Source: Burkholderiales bacterium (GTDB lineage: Bacteria > Pseudomonadota > Gammaproteobacteria > Burkholderiales > Thiobacteraceae). From it: DNA of 64,000 nucleotides. This document shows, piece after piece, positions 46,231 to 56,058 of the stretch; the first letter of the stretch is position 1; every line of letters starts with the position of its first letter. Location: contig JAIMAL010000005.1 of the NCBI GenBank assembly GCA_023511995.1, positions 1 to 64,000 on the forward strand. The letters run 5' to 3'. A model generated the notes under the pieces. It did not search any database and was not told the DNA's origin. It saw only the letters and a program-made list of their open reading frames with translations. The position numbers and the translations under genes were made by a program.

Positions 46231-48879
46231 GTGGACCCCGCCCTCGAACCCGCCCTGCGGCTCTCCCGCTATCTTGCGCGACTGTTTGCCGCCGAGCCCG
46301 CCCTCGCCGCCGACACCGCACAGGCCCTTGGCCGCCCCTGGACGCGGGCGGAAATGGAGGCAAACCTCGGAGAAGCCGCCGACGAGGAAGCACTCAAACG
46401 CAACCTGCGTCGCCTGCGCAAGCGGGTGTATGCGCGGCTCATTGCCCGCGATTCCCTGGGACTGGCAAGCCTCGAGGAAGTCATGGAGACCGTGACCGCC
46501 CTGGCGGAAATCGCCATCCTTGAGGCCCTGCGCCGGCTCGACGGCTGGCTTGCCACCGTTTACGGCGAGCCGGTGGGAGAGGAATCCGGCGCCCGCCAGG
46601 AACTGGTGGTGGTGGCCATGGGCAAGCTGGGAGGCAGCGAGCTCAATGTCTCCTCCGACGTGGATCTGATCTACGTCTATCCGGAGGACGGGCAGACCCG
46701 GGGGCCGCGGGTGGTCTCCAACCACGAATATTTCACCCGGCTGGGGCAGAAACTGAGCCAGACCCTCTCGGAACTGACGGCGGACGGCTTCGTTTTCCGG
46801 GTGGACACGCGGTTGCGCCCGTGGGGCGAGTCGGGACCCCTGGTGACCAGTTTCGCCGCCCTGGAGGAGTACTTCCTCGCCCACGGCCGGGAGTGGGAAC
46901 GCTACGCCTGGATCAAGGCGCAGCCGTTGAGCGGCGACGGCGAGGGCCTGATGGCGCTTGCCCGTCCCTTCGTCTATCGCAAGTACCTCGACTACGATGC
47001 CATCGCCGCCATGCGAAAGCTGCACGCACAGATCCGCCGCGAAGTGGCCCGACGGGAGCTTTCGGACGACATCAAGCTGGGGCCCGGCGGCATCCGGGAA
47101 ATCGAATTCATCGCCCAGGTCTTCCAGCTCATCCGCGGCGGCCAGGATCCCCTGCTCCAGGTGAGGCCCACCCGCGCCGCCCTCGCCCTTTTGCGCAGCC
47201 GGCGGCTGCTGCCAGAGGAAACCGTGACGGCGCTTGAAGCCGCCTATGCCTATCTGCGCCGACTGGAGCACCGGCTGCAATACCTGGACGATGCCCAGAC
47301 CCAGCGGCTGCCCGAGAATGACGAGGATCGAGTGCGTATCGCCGCCGCCATGGGGGTGGCCGACTGGGCCGCCTTGCGACAGGAGCTCGACGGCCACCGG
47401 GCGCGGGTGCAGGCCGCCTTTCAGGACGTCTTCGCCGGGGCACCGGAAAGGGAAGGGGAAGCCGCCGGCGGCCTGGCCGGGGGCAAGGAGGAGGCCATCG
47501 CGGAGCTTGCGCGCCTGGGCTTTCCCAACCCGGAGGAGACCTGGGAGAGGCTTGTCCGGCTGAAAGCGGGCAGCCGTTACCAGAGTCTGCCGGAAAGAAG
47601 CCGGGAACGCTTCGACCGCCTGCTGCCGCTCCTGGTGCGTGCCGCCGCGGCCTTCCCCAATCGCGACGTCACCCTCACCCGCCTCATCAACCTGCTGGAA
47701 ACCATCGCCCGGCGCTCCAGCTACCTCGCCCTGCTCACGGAATATCCGCAAAGCCTCAACCATGTGGCGCGACTGTTGAGCCGCAGCCCCTGGGCGGCGG
47801 AATACCTCACCCGCCATCCGCTGTTGCTCGATGAGCTGCTGGATGTGCAAACCTTGCTTGCCCCGCCGGACTGGCAAGCGCTGGCGAAGGAGCTGCGCGC
47901 GCAGCTGGGCGAGGGCGTGGACCCGGAGCGGCAGATGGACGTGCTGCGCCATTTCAAGCACACCTGCACCTTCCGGATCCTCGCCCGCGACCTGGAAGGC
48001 ATGCTCTCCATCGAGGCACTCGCCGACGAGCTCACTGCACTCGCCGATCTGCTGCTTGGCGAAGTGCTGCGTCTTGCCTGGCTTGCCCTGCCCCGCCGGC
48101 ACCGGCCCGAGCCCTGTTTCGCCATCATCGGCTACGGCAAGCTGGGCGGGCGGGAAATGGGCTATGCCTCGGACCTGGACATCATCTTCCTCTACGACGA
48201 TTCGGCCGAGGAAGCCCAGGAGGTCTACAGCCGGCTGGCGGCCCGCATCAACACGTGGCTCACCACCTACACCGCCGCCGGGGTGCTCTACGAGACCGAC
48301 CTCAGACTGCGGCCGGAGGGGGCCTCGGGGCTTCTGGTGAGCTCCATTCCCGCCTTCCGCCAATACCAGGAGGAAAGCGCCTGGACCTGGGAACACCAGG
48401 CCCTCACCCGTGCCCGCTGGGTGGCAGGCGACCCGCAGGTGGGCGAGGCCTTTGCCACCATCCGTCACGACATCCTCTGCCGGCCGCGGAACATCGAGGC
48501 CCTGCGTGCCGACGTGGTGGCCATGCGGCAAAAGATGCTCGATGCGCATCCCAACCGCTCCAATCTCTTCGACCTCAAACACGATCGCGGTGGCCTCATC
48601 GATGTGGAGTTCATGGTGCAGTTTCTTGTGCTGGCCCATGCCCACCAGCATCCGGAACTCGCCGAGAACGTGGGCAACCTCGCCCTTTTGGGGCGCGCCG
48701 CCGCTGCCGGTCTCATCGATGCCGGTGAAGCGGCGCGGGTGCAGGAGGCCTACCGCACCTTTCGTCGCCTGCAGCACAACCTGCGCATGGCGGGCGAAAC
48801 CTACGCCCGCGTCGAAGCGGGCGAGGTGGCCGCCCACGTGGAGGCGGTCCTGCACCTCTGGCGGCAGCTTTTGGGCTGA
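46231..48879 (+). CDS. glnE: Bifunctional glutamine synthetase adenylyltransferase/deadenylase
   Basis: This 882-residue enzyme adenylylates and deadenylylates glutamine synthetase under control of PII. It contains two nucleotidyltransferase domains with metal motifs [20 protein letters not shown] (deadenylylation half) and [24 protein letters not shown] (adenylylation half), separated by the regulatory helical region. It starts at GTG 46231. It is about 60 residues shorter than E. coli GlnE, mostly at the N-terminus. Confidence 0.96.
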   Translation: MDPALEPALRLSRYLARLFAAEPALAADTAQALGRPWTRAEMEANLGEAADEEALKRNLRRLRKRVYARLIARDSLGLASLEEVMETVTALAEIAILEALRRLDGWLATVYGEPVGEESGARQELVVVAMGKLGGSELNVSSDVDLIYVYPEDGQTRGPRVVSNHEYFTRLGQKLSQTLSELTADGFVFRVDTRLRPWGESGPLVTSFAALEEYFLAHGREWERYAWIKAQPLSGDGEGLMALARPFVYRKYLDYDAIAAMRKLHAQIRREVARRELSDDIKLGPGGIREIEFIAQVFQLIRGGQDPLLQVRPTRAALALLRSRRLLPEETVTALEAAYAYLRRLEHRLQYLDDAQTQRLPENDEDRVRIAAAMGVADWAALRQELDGHRARVQAAFQDVFAGAPEREGEAAGGLAGGKEEAIAELARLGFPNPEETWERLVRLKAGSRYQSLPERSRERFDRLLPLLVRAAAAFPNRDVTLTRLINLLETIARRSSYLALLTEYPQSLNHVARLLSRSPWAAEYLTRHPLLLDELLDVQTLLAPPDWQALAKELRAQLGEGVDPERQMDVLRHFKHTCTFRILARDLEGMLSIEALADELTALADLLLGEVLRLAWLALPRRHRPEPCFAIIGYGKLGGREMGYASDLDIIFLYDDSAEEAQEVYSRLAARINTWLTTYTAAGVLYETDLRLRPEGASGLLVSSIPAFRQYQEESAWTWEHQALTRARWVAGDPQVGEAFATIRHDILCRPRNIEALRADVVAMRQKMLDAHPNRSNLFDLKHDRGGLIDVEFMVQFLVLAHAHQHPELAENVGNLALLGRAAAAGLIDAGEAARVQEAYRTFRRLQHNLRMAGETYARVEAGEVAAHVEAVLHLWRQLLG

Positions 48880-48959
48880 GGGACACCAGCCCGCCAGTCG
48901 CAGCCTGCCGCCCCCCATGATTCAGGCGGGCGGGCGAAACGCGTCGCCTCGTTTCACGC

Positions 48960-48965
48960 TAAAAT
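48960..48965 (+). promoter_or_regulatory. Candidate -10 element for ilvE
   Basis: TAAAAT lies 36 bases before ATG 49001, downstream of glnE. No -35 match is visible. It belongs to the recurrent TARAAT pattern described in the findings. Confidence 0.35.
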
Positions 48966-49000
48966 GAGCACTTTTGCAACGAATCGGGGAGCAAAGCGAC

Positions 49001-49921
49001 ATGTCCATGGCGGACCGGGACGGACTCATCTGGTACGACGGCAGGATGGTGCCGTGGCGGCAGGCCACCACCCACGTCCTCACCCACACCCTGCACTACG
49101 GCATGGGGGTGTTCGAAGGCGTGCGCGCCTACAAGACCGAAAAAGGCACGGCCATCTTCCGTCTCAGGGAACATACCGACCGCCTGTTCCGCTCCGCCCA
49201 CATCCTGGGCATGAAACTGCCCTTCGACAAGGAAACCCTCTCCCAGGCCCAGCTTGCTGCGGTGCGGGAAAACGGCCTCGATTCCGCCTACATCCGCCCC
49301 ATGGCCTTCTACGGTTCGGAAGCCATGGGCATTTCGGCGAAGAACCTTTCCGTCCACGTCATCGTCGCCGCCTGGAAATGGGGGGCCTACCTGGGCCAGG
49401 AAGCCCTGGAGAAGGGCATCCGGGTGAAGACCTCGTCCTTTTCCCGGCATCACGTCAACGTGACCATGTGCAAGGCGAAGGCCAACGGCAATTACATGAA
49501 CTCCATCCTGGCGCACAAGGAGGCGGAACAGGATGGCTATGACGAGGCCCTGCTCCTCGACGTGGACGGCTTCGTCGCCGAAGGCTCGGGGGAGAACATC
49601 TTCATCGTGCGTAACGGCAAACTCTACACCCCCGATCTCACCTCCGCCCTGGAGGGCATCACCCGCGACACCATCATCACCCTGGCGCAGGAAATCGGCG
49701 TGCCGGTGATCGAAAAGCGCATCACCCGCGACGAGGTCTATAGCGCCGATGAAGCCTTCTTCACCGGCACGGCGGCGGAAGTGACCCCCATCCGCGAGCT
49801 GGATGGCCGCGTCATCGGCGAGGGACGCCGCGGCCCCGTCACCACCCGCCTGCAGACGCTGTTCTTCGAGTGCGTCACCGGCCGCCATCCCCAGCACCAG
49901 GATTGGCTCACCTACGTCTGA
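49001..49921 (+). CDS. ilvE: Branched-chain amino acid aminotransferase
   Basis: This 306-residue PLP-dependent class IV transaminase makes Val, Leu and Ile from their keto acids. Conserved segments are HTLHYGMGVFEGVRAY, the PLP lysine in CKAKANGNYMNSILAH, EGSGENIFIVRNGKL and FFTGTAAEVTPIRELDGR. ATG 49001 (MSMADRDGLIWYDG) is chosen over 48974 by homology and the GGGGAG ribosome site. It is followed by a zinc-finger gene and waaF, an order common in betaproteobacteria. Confidence 0.96.
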   Translation: MSMADRDGLIWYDGRMVPWRQATTHVLTHTLHYGMGVFEGVRAYKTEKGTAIFRLREHTDRLFRSAHILGMKLPFDKETLSQAQLAAVRENGLDSAYIRPMAFYGSEAMGISAKNLSVHVIVAAWKWGAYLGQEALEKGIRVKTSSFSRHHVNVTMCKAKANGNYMNSILAHKEAEQDGYDEALLLDVDGFVAEGSGENIFIVRNGKLYTPDLTSALEGITRDTIITLAQEIGVPVIEKRITRDEVYSADEAFFTGTAAEVTPIRELDGRVIGEGRRGPVTTRLQTLFFECVTGRHPQHQDWLTYV

Positions 49922-49931
49922 GGCGCAAACC

Positions 49932-50126
49932 ATGGCCGACACCCAGCCTACGCGCTTCCGCGAAATCACGGAAGACGATCTGCCCCTCTATTGCCCCACC
50001 CCCGACATGCCCCTGTGGAGCGCCCACCCGCGGGTCTTCCTGCCCATCGAGGAAACGGGGGAAGCCCTCTGTCCCTACTGCGGCACCCAGTATCGGCTGC
50101 GCGGCCGCGCCTGCCCCCACGAGTGA
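49932..50126 (+). CDS. Small zinc-finger (zf-CHCC type) protein
   Basis: This 64-residue protein has a C-terminal CPYCGTQYRLRGRACPHE motif plus HPRVFLPIEETGEA, matching the zf-CHCC domain found in mitochondrial NDUFS6 and small bacterial proteins. The N-terminal region has an additional cysteine in LYCPTPDMPLW. It starts 10 bases after ilvE. The function in bacteria is not established; position between ilvE and waaF is conserved. Confidence 0.85.
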   Translation: MADTQPTRFREITEDDLPLYCPTPDMPLWSAHPRVFLPIEETGEALCPYCGTQYRLRGRACPHE

Positions 50127-50208
50127 GGTCCCCTGCCTCAAGCCCAGCCGGCCATGGCCCCGTGCCTTTGGGGAGAGGCCGCATTTCGGGCGGGAGGGCG
50201 GCCTAAAC

Positions 50209-51234
50209 ATGGTGCGCATCCTGGTCATCGCCCCCTCCTGGGTGGGAGACACCGTGATGGCGCAACCCCTCTTCGCCCGGCTCAAGGCGCGCTTCCCCAG
50301 CGCGCAGCTCGCCGTCTTCGCCGCCGCCTGGGTGGCGCCGCTGGCGACACGCATGCCGGAGGTGGACGAAGTCATCCATAACCCCTTTGCCCATGGGGAA
50401 CTGGCGCTCGGCCGCCGCTGGCGGCTTGCCCGGGCGCTGGCGGGCCGCTTCGACTGGGCGATCGTGCTGCCCAACTCCCTGAAATCGGCGCTGCTGCCCT
50501 TCTTTGCCGGCATCCGGCGCCGCACGGGCTATGTGGGCGAGTTCCGCTATGGGCTCCTCAACGATGTGCGGCACCTCGACGAGGCGGCGCTGCCCCTCAT
50601 GGTGGAGCGTTTCGCCTGGCTTGCGGAGGAAAAGGACGCTCCCCTTTCCCGGCCCCTGCCGCCCCCCCGGCTGCGGGTGGAAGAATCCCAGCGCACCGCC
50701 ACCCTGGCCCGCCTGGGCCTTGCCGGCGACCCCGCCCCCATCGCCTTCTGCCCCGGGGCGGAATACGGGCCGGCGAAGCGCTGGCCGGCGCACCATTTCG
50801 CCCATCTCGCCCGCCTGCTGGCCGAAGCGGGCCACACCGTGTGGCTTTTGGGCTCGCAGCGGGATCGCCCCCTGGGGGAAGCCATCGCCGCGGAAAGCCC
50901 GGCCCGCAATCTGTGCGGAAGGACGGGCCTTGAGGAGGCCATCGATCTTCTGGCGAGCGCCCGTGCCGTCGTCACCAACGATTCCGGCCTCATGCATGTG
51001 GCCGCCGCCGTGCAAACCCCGCTGGTTGCCCTCTATGGCTCCTCGAGTCCCGCTTTCACACCCCCCCTCTCGGACCAAGCGCGCATCCTGAGCCTTGCCC
51101 TGCCCTGCAGCCCCTGTTTCAAGCGGGTCTGCCCCCTGGGCCACCTCGACTGCCTGGAAAAACTCACCCCGGAAGCCGTGCGCAACACCCTCGCCGCCCT
51201 CCTTGCCCCTCCCGCGCTTAAGGGGAATTCTTGA
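50209..51234 (+). CDS. waaF: ADP-heptose:LPS heptosyltransferase II
   Basis: This 341-residue GT9 glycosyltransferase adds the second heptose to the lipopolysaccharide core. It begins MVRILVIAPSWVGDTVMAQPLF and contains FCPGAEYGPAKRWPAHHFA and TNDSGLMHVAAAV, the nucleotide-sugar pocket. A cysteine-rich segment, CSPCFKRVCPLGHLDCL, is typical of this family. The ATG is chosen by homology; the frame is open further upstream. Confidence 0.93.
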   Translation: MVRILVIAPSWVGDTVMAQPLFARLKARFPSAQLAVFAAAWVAPLATRMPEVDEVIHNPFAHGELALGRRWRLARALAGRFDWAIVLPNSLKSALLPFFAGIRRRTGYVGEFRYGLLNDVRHLDEAALPLMVERFAWLAEEKDAPLSRPLPPPRLRVEESQRTATLARLGLAGDPAPIAFCPGAEYGPAKRWPAHHFAHLARLLAEAGHTVWLLGSQRDRPLGEAIAAESPARNLCGRTGLEEAIDLLASARAVVTNDSGLMHVAAAVQTPLVALYGSSSPAFTPPLSDQARILSLALPCSPCFKRVCPLGHLDCLEKLTPEAVRNTLAALLAPPALKGNS

Positions 51235-51289
51235 CTCGCCGGCTCGGGCTTCCTAGGTTGGGATTGTCGGACCAACCGGGGAGGGAATC

Positions 51290-52126
51290 ATGGTGCGTTT
51301 CCTTTTGCGCGCATTCGGCATCGTTCTGCTGCTGGCAAGCCCCGCGGCCCCTGCCGCCAACTCGCTCACCCTGGCCCTTTTTCCCTACGTCTCCCGCGTC
51401 CAGCTGGTGGAATTCCACACCCCCCTCAAGCGTTATCTCGAAGCCGAGCTCAAGCGTCCCGTCGAGCTTGTCACCGCGCCGGATTTCCTCACCTATGCCA
51501 GACGCACCCTGGCGGGGGAATACGACCTCATCTTGAGCGCGCCCCACATTGGGCGGTTGGCGGAAAAGCGCGCCGGCTTTCAGCGGCTCGTGATGACGGG
51601 ACACGAAGTGCAGGCGGTCTTCCTGGTGCAGCGGGAGTCGCCCATCCGTGAGCTTGCCGACCTCAAGGGCCGCACGGTGATGATCGCCCAGCCCGTTTCC
51701 CTCATCTATCAGATGGCCGTCGAACACCTGCGCCAGCACGGGCTCGTCCCGGGCCGCGACGTCACCATCGTGGAGACCGGCACCCACAATAACGCCCTTT
51801 ACGCCCCCGCGCGCGGGGAAGCGGATGCCTCGGCCACCGGCATCCTGCTCTGGATCAACGCCGAGCCGGCGCTGAAAGCGCAACTGCGGGAGCTGGACCG
51901 CACGCCGGGCACCCCCGGCTTCACACTCCATGCCCATCCGCACCTTGAGCCGGCCTTGCGGGAGAAAATCCGCGCCGCACTGTTGCGCTTCCCCCAGACA
52001 CCGGAAGGCCGGGCTTATTTCGAGCAGACGGGACTCAAGGGCTTCCGGCCCATTGACGATCAAAGCATGAAAGCCATCGACCCCTTCGTCCCGGTCGTGG
52101 AAGCGGCGTTGGCAAACAAACCGTAA
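51290..52126 (+). CDS. PhnD-like periplasmic binding protein
   Basis: This 278-residue protein has a signal peptide ending around PAAPAA. It has a two-lobed PhnD/SsuA-type binding fold, as in PYVSRVQLVEFHTPLKRYLE, YDLILSAPHIGRLAEK and DLKGRTVMIAQPVS. PhnD proteins bind phosphonate, phosphite or other small anions. No ABC permease or ATPase gene is nearby. The gene ends 8 bases before a membrane GGDEF-EAL protein, so it probably acts as a sensor subunit rather than as part of a transporter. Confidence 0.87.
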   Translation: MVRFLLRAFGIVLLLASPAAPAANSLTLALFPYVSRVQLVEFHTPLKRYLEAELKRPVELVTAPDFLTYARRTLAGEYDLILSAPHIGRLAEKRAGFQRLVMTGHEVQAVFLVQRESPIRELADLKGRTVMIAQPVSLIYQMAVEHLRQHGLVPGRDVTIVETGTHNNALYAPARGEADASATGILLWINAEPALKAQLRELDRTPGTPGFTLHAHPHLEPALREKIRAALLRFPQTPEGRAYFEQTGLKGFRPIDDQSMKAIDPFVPVVEAALANKP

Positions 52127-52134
52127 ACGAGACG

Positions 52135-54579
52135 ATGCCGGACCTTCCCCCTGTTCCCTTCTGGCGCTCCCTGCGCACCAAGCTGGTTCTGGTCAGTCTG
52201 GTCGTGGAGGTGCTCATGCTGGGGCTGCTTTTGGCCAACAGTTTCCGTCTGTTGAATGAGACGCTGCAGGAACAGACCCAGGCCCGGCTGGAATCCTTGA
52301 CCCCACTCCTCAACGCGGCCCTTTCCGCCCGCCTCTTCGAACGGGACCATGCGTCCATCCGGGAAATCCTGCAGCAACTGGTGAACAGCCCCCGCGCCGA
52401 TCTCGCCTACATCGTGGTCTACGACAACCGGGGGCAGGTCTATGCGCTGGAAGGCGCAGTGGATCCTGCAGCCATGCCGCCGCTGGACCGCGATGTCGCC
52501 GGCAGCCTCCTCGATCTCACCTATGATGCCTATTCGCCCCTCACCGTGGGCAGTGTGCAGGTGGGCAGTGTGCGCTTCGGTCTGTCCCTCGCCTCCCTGG
52601 CCCGTTCCCGGGACAAGCTCCTGCGCCAGAGTGCCTGGATCGCCGGCACCGAGGTGTTCCTTTCCTTTCTCCTCCTGGGCGCCGCAGGTTTCCTGCTGAC
52701 CCGTCACATCCGCTCCCTGCTCAACGCCACCCGCCGGGTGGCCGCCGGCGATTACGCAATCCACATCCCGGCGCGGGGCCGGGACGAAATCCGGGAACTG
52801 GCCGAAAACTTCAACCGCATGTCGGCGGCCGTGCGCGACCGCATCGAAGCCCTGCGCCGGTCGGAGCAGGCCCTGTTCCTGGAAAAACAGCGGGCGGAGG
52901 TCACCCTGCACGCCATTGCCGATGGCGTGATCATCACCGACGCCGAAGGCCGCGTCACCTACATGAACCCGGTCGCCGAATCCCTCACCGGTCACACCCT
53001 GGCCGAAGCCCGGAACAAGCCCGTGGAGGCAATCTACGAGGTGGTGGACGAGGAAACCGGCGTGCGCCTTTCCAACCCGGTGCGTCAGTGCCTCGCCCAG
53101 GACACGGTGATCCCGGGCACACCGCGCGCCCAATTGCGGCGCAGCGACGGAACCCGGCATTCCGTGGAGGAGACCGTCTCGCCCCTCTACGACGAAGGCG
53201 GCAGGCTGATCGGCGCGCTGCTGGCCGTGCGCGACGTGACCGCGGCGCGGGAGGCGACCCGGCAGTTGGAATATCAGGCCACCCATGACCTGCTCACCGG
53301 GCTAATCAACCGCCGCGCCTTCGAGCAGGCCCTGGAACGGGCCCTGGCGGAAGCGCAACAGGAAGGTCGCAGCCATGCCTTCTGCTACATGGACCTGGAC
53401 CAGTTCAAGGTGGTCAACGACACCTGCGGCCATGCCGCCGGCGACCGGCTGCTCATCGAGCTCACCCATCTGCTCGGCAGCAAAATCCGGGAGAAGGATC
53501 TGCTGGGCCGCCTCGGTGGCGATGAATTCGGCCTGCTGCTGCACGATGTGGACCTGGAACAGGCCCAGGCGCTGGCCGGCCTTCTGCGGGATGCCATTCG
53601 CGATTACCGCTTCCGCAGCGACGGCTACACCTTTCAGGTGGGTGTCAGCATCGGTGTGGTTGCCCTCGGTCCCGATACCGGCACGCTGGCGGAGGTGCTC
53701 ACCGCCGCCGATGTAGCCTGCTACATCGCCAAGGACAAGGGACGCAGCGAAATCTACGTGTTCCGCGAAAACGATGTGGAACAGGCGCGGCGGCAGATGG
53801 AAATGCAATGGTCGGCGCGCATTCCGCCGGCACTCCGGGAAAACCGCTTCGTCCTGCATCACCAGCGCATCCTGCCGCTACGAGAGGATGCCGGACTTCC
53901 CCGCCGCTGCGAACTGCTGGTGCGCATGGTGGAGCCGGATGGCACGCTGGTGCTGCCCGGCAGACTGATCCCCGCCGCCGAGCGCTTCCGCCAGATGCCG
54001 GACATCGACCGCTGGGTGATCCAGCATGCCCTGGCCCTCATCGCGCGGCTGCCGCCAGACCGCTATGCCTCCTACGCCATCAACCTCTCGGGCCAATCCC
54101 TCGGCCAGCCAGCCTTCCTCGATTTCGTCAGGGAGAGCATCCGTCAAAGCGGCATCGATCCCCGCCGCCTGGCCTTCGAGATCACGGAGACCGCGGCCAT
54201 CCAGCACATCGGCCAGGCCCATCGCTTCATGGCGGAACTCAAGGCCCTCGGCTGTCAATTCGCCCTCGACGATTTCGGCAGCGGACTGTCCTCCTTCGGC
54301 TATCTGAAAAACCTGCCCGTGGACTATCTGAAGATCGATGGCGGCTTCGTGCGCAACATGCTGAGCGATGGCCATGACCGCGCCATCGTGGTTGCCATCG
54401 CCCAGATCGCCCGCAGCCTGGGTCTAAGCTGTGTCGCCGAGTTCGTGGAGGATGAAGCCACCCTCATCGCGCTGCGGGAGATCGGCGTCGATTACGGCCA
54501 GGGCTTCCATCTGCACCGCCCCGAGCCCCTGCGCGCCGATGACGGCGATACGCAGCAGGCGCAGGGCGGCCACCCCTGA
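52135..54579 (+). CDS. Membrane HAMP-PAS-GGDEF-EAL protein (c-di-GMP turnover)
   Basis: This 814-residue protein has a membrane segment (about 18-38) and a periplasmic domain of about 140 residues. A second membrane segment, a HAMP domain and a PAS domain (about 255-370, ITDAEGRVTYMNPVAESLTG) follow. The GGDEF domain is intact (residues 461-465) with an inhibitory RxxD site (REKD) five residues upstream. The EAL domain has ELL (Glu593) for EAL and keeps EITETA, DDFGSG, KIDG and QGF motifs, with AEFVE for AEGVE. Both synthesis and breakdown of c-di-GMP are possible. It forms an operon with the PhnD-like gene. Confidence 0.93.
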   Translation: MPDLPPVPFWRSLRTKLVLVSLVVEVLMLGLLLANSFRLLNETLQEQTQARLESLTPLLNAALSARLFERDHASIREILQQLVNSPRADLAYIVVYDNRGQVYALEGAVDPAAMPPLDRDVAGSLLDLTYDAYSPLTVGSVQVGSVRFGLSLASLARSRDKLLRQSAWIAGTEVFLSFLLLGAAGFLLTRHIRSLLNATRRVAAGDYAIHIPARGRDEIRELAENFNRMSAAVRDRIEALRRSEQALFLEKQRAEVTLHAIADGVIITDAEGRVTYMNPVAESLTGHTLAEARNKPVEAIYEVVDEETGVRLSNPVRQCLAQDTVIPGTPRAQLRRSDGTRHSVEETVSPLYDEGGRLIGALLAVRDVTAAREATRQLEYQATHDLLTGLINRRAFEQALERALAEAQQEGRSHAFCYMDLDQFKVVNDTCGHAAGDRLLIELTHLLGSKIREKDLLGRLGGDEFGLLLHDVDLEQAQALAGLLRDAIRDYRFRSDGYTFQVGVSIGVVALGPDTGTLAEVLTAADVACYIAKDKGRSEIYVFRENDVEQARRQMEMQWSARIPPALRENRFVLHHQRILPLREDAGLPRRCELLVRMVEPDGTLVLPGRLIPAAERFRQMPDIDRWVIQHALALIARLPPDRYASYAINLSGQSLGQPAFLDFVRESIRQSGIDPRRLAFEITETAAIQHIGQAHRFMAELKALGCQFALDDFGSGLSSFGYLKNLPVDYLKIDGGFVRNMLSDGHDRAIVVAIAQIARSLGLSCVAEFVEDEATLIALREIGVDYGQGFHLHRPEPLRADDGDTQQAQGGHP

Positions 54580-54636
54580 ATCCCCAACCGCTTTCCTCAA
54601 AGGCCGATGACCGGCCGCCCGGCCGGGAAGACCCGT

Positions 54637-56001
54637 TCACACCGTGCGTGAATAGCGGGGCTGGTCCCGATCACGCTTGAGGTAGGCATCGAAGCACATG
54701 GCGATATTGCGCAGGAAGATGCGCCCCAGGTCGGTGACCGCGATGCGTTCCGGGGTGATCACCACCAGCCCGTCCGCCGCCAGCCCGGCAAGCTCATCGA
54801 GGGCGTCGGCAAAATAGGCGTCGAAATCGATGCCCCATTTCGCCGCCAGGGCCTGCCGGTCGAGGTAAAGATCGCACATCAGGGCGAGAATGGCATCGCG
54901 GCGGATTTTGTCGTCGCGGCTCACCCGGACACCCCGTTCCGTGGCAAGGCGCCCCGCCGCAATGCGCGCCTCATAGTCCGAAAGCCGCTTGCAGTTCTGC
55001 ACATAAACGTCTTCGGTCTGGCTGATGGCCGAGACACCGAAGGCGTAGATGTCGCAGTCCTTGTGCGTGGTGTAGCCCTGGAAATTGCGGTGCAGGGTGC
55101 CTTGCGCCTGCGCCTTGACCAGCTCGTCATGGGGCCGCGCGAAGTGATCCATGCCGATATAGACGTAGCCTGCCGCGGTGAGGCGCTCCAGGATGAGCTG
55201 CTGCAGAGCGATGCGGGTGGAAAAATCCGGCAGGTCGGCCTCGTGGATGAGCTTCTGGTGCTTCTTCAGCCACGGCACGTGGGCGTAGCTAAACACCGCC
55301 AGCCGGTCGGGCCCCATGTCGATGATTTTTTCCAGGGTGGTGGCGAAGCTTGCCACGCTCTGGTGGGGCAGGCCCACCATGAGGTCCATGTTGATGCTGG
55401 CAAAACCCGCCTCCCGCATCCAGCCGAAGACTTGCCGCACCAGTGACTCGGGCTGCACCCGGTTCACCGCACGCTGCACCACCGGGTCGAGGTCCTGCAC
55501 GCCCAGACTCAGGCGGTTGAAGCCAGCTTCCTTCAGTGCCGCCACGTGCTCCCGGGAAAGCTCCCGCGGATCCACCTCGCAGCCCGCCTCCACCTCCCCG
55601 GCAAAGACGAAACGGCGATGCAGATGCTCGGCGAGGCGTCGGATGTCATCCGGTCGCAGATAGGTCGGCGTGCCGCCGCCCCAGTGGAGCTGTTCGACCC
55701 TGCGCCCCTTTGCGATGAGGTCGGCATAAGAATCGATTTCGCGGCTGAGGAAATCGAGGTAGCGCGTCGCCTTGCTGTAATCATGGGTCGCCACCATGTT
55801 GCAGCCGCAGTAGTAGCAGAGGGTGTCGCAGAAAGGAATGTGCACGTAAAGGGACAAGCCGCGGTGATGCTGCGCGCGGCGCATCTCCTCCCGCCATTCC
55901 CTTTCCCCGAACGCCTCCGTAAAATAGGGAGCCGTCGGATACGACGTATAGCGGGGGCCGGGCTTGCTGTATTTTTCGAGCAGTTCAGGCGCGACACGCA
56001 T
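54637..56001 (-). CDS. hemN: Oxygen-independent coproporphyrinogen III oxidase
   Basis: This 454-residue radical-SAM enzyme of heme synthesis decarboxylates coproporphyrinogen III without oxygen. The cluster motif CDTLCYYCGCN is intact, and RYTSYPTAPYF, GGGTPTYL and SLGVQDLDPVVQRAVNR are conserved. ATG 56001 is preferred over TTG 56016. No FNR box is visible upstream. It supports microaerobic growth along with the cbb3 oxidase. Confidence 0.95.
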   Translation of the reverse strand: MRVAPELLEKYSKPGPRYTSYPTAPYFTEAFGEREWREEMRRAQHHRGLSLYVHIPFCDTLCYYCGCNMVATHDYSKATRYLDFLSREIDSYADLIAKGRRVEQLHWGGGTPTYLRPDDIRRLAEHLHRRFVFAGEVEAGCEVDPRELSREHVAALKEAGFNRLSLGVQDLDPVVQRAVNRVQPESLVRQVFGWMREAGFASINMDLMVGLPHQSVASFATTLEKIIDMGPDRLAVFSYAHVPWLKKHQKLIHEADLPDFSTRIALQQLILERLTAAGYVYIGMDHFARPHDELVKAQAQGTLHRNFQGYTTHKDCDIYAFGVSAISQTEDVYVQNCKRLSDYEARIAAGRLATERGVRVSRDDKIRRDAILALMCDLYLDRQALAAKWGIDFDAYFADALDELAGLAADGLVVITPERIAVTDLGRIFLRNIAMCFDAYLKRDRDQPRYSRTV

Positions 56002-56019
56002 GGCAGGTTTGCACAAAGA

Positions 56020-56039
56020 GGATAAGGCTATCCATTATA
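56020..56039 (-). promoter_or_regulatory. hemN -10 element with adjacent small inverted repeat
   Basis: On the minus strand TATAAT (56039-56034) lies about 33 bases before ATG 56001. Directly downstream is the perfect inverted repeat GGATA-AGGC-TATCC (56020-56033), overlapping the expected start point. No good -35 is visible, so an activator may be needed. Confidence 0.4.
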
Positions 56040-56058
56040 GCCCAACGGAGACGGCCCC

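Noticed and set aside
46198-48918. 906-codon open frame on the minus strand
   Set aside because: It is antisense to glnE, which has complete catalytic motifs; shadow of third-position GC bias.
56002-56058. FNR box upstream of hemN
   Set aside because: Only a -10 element and a GGATA/TATCC repeat are visible; no FNR consensus.
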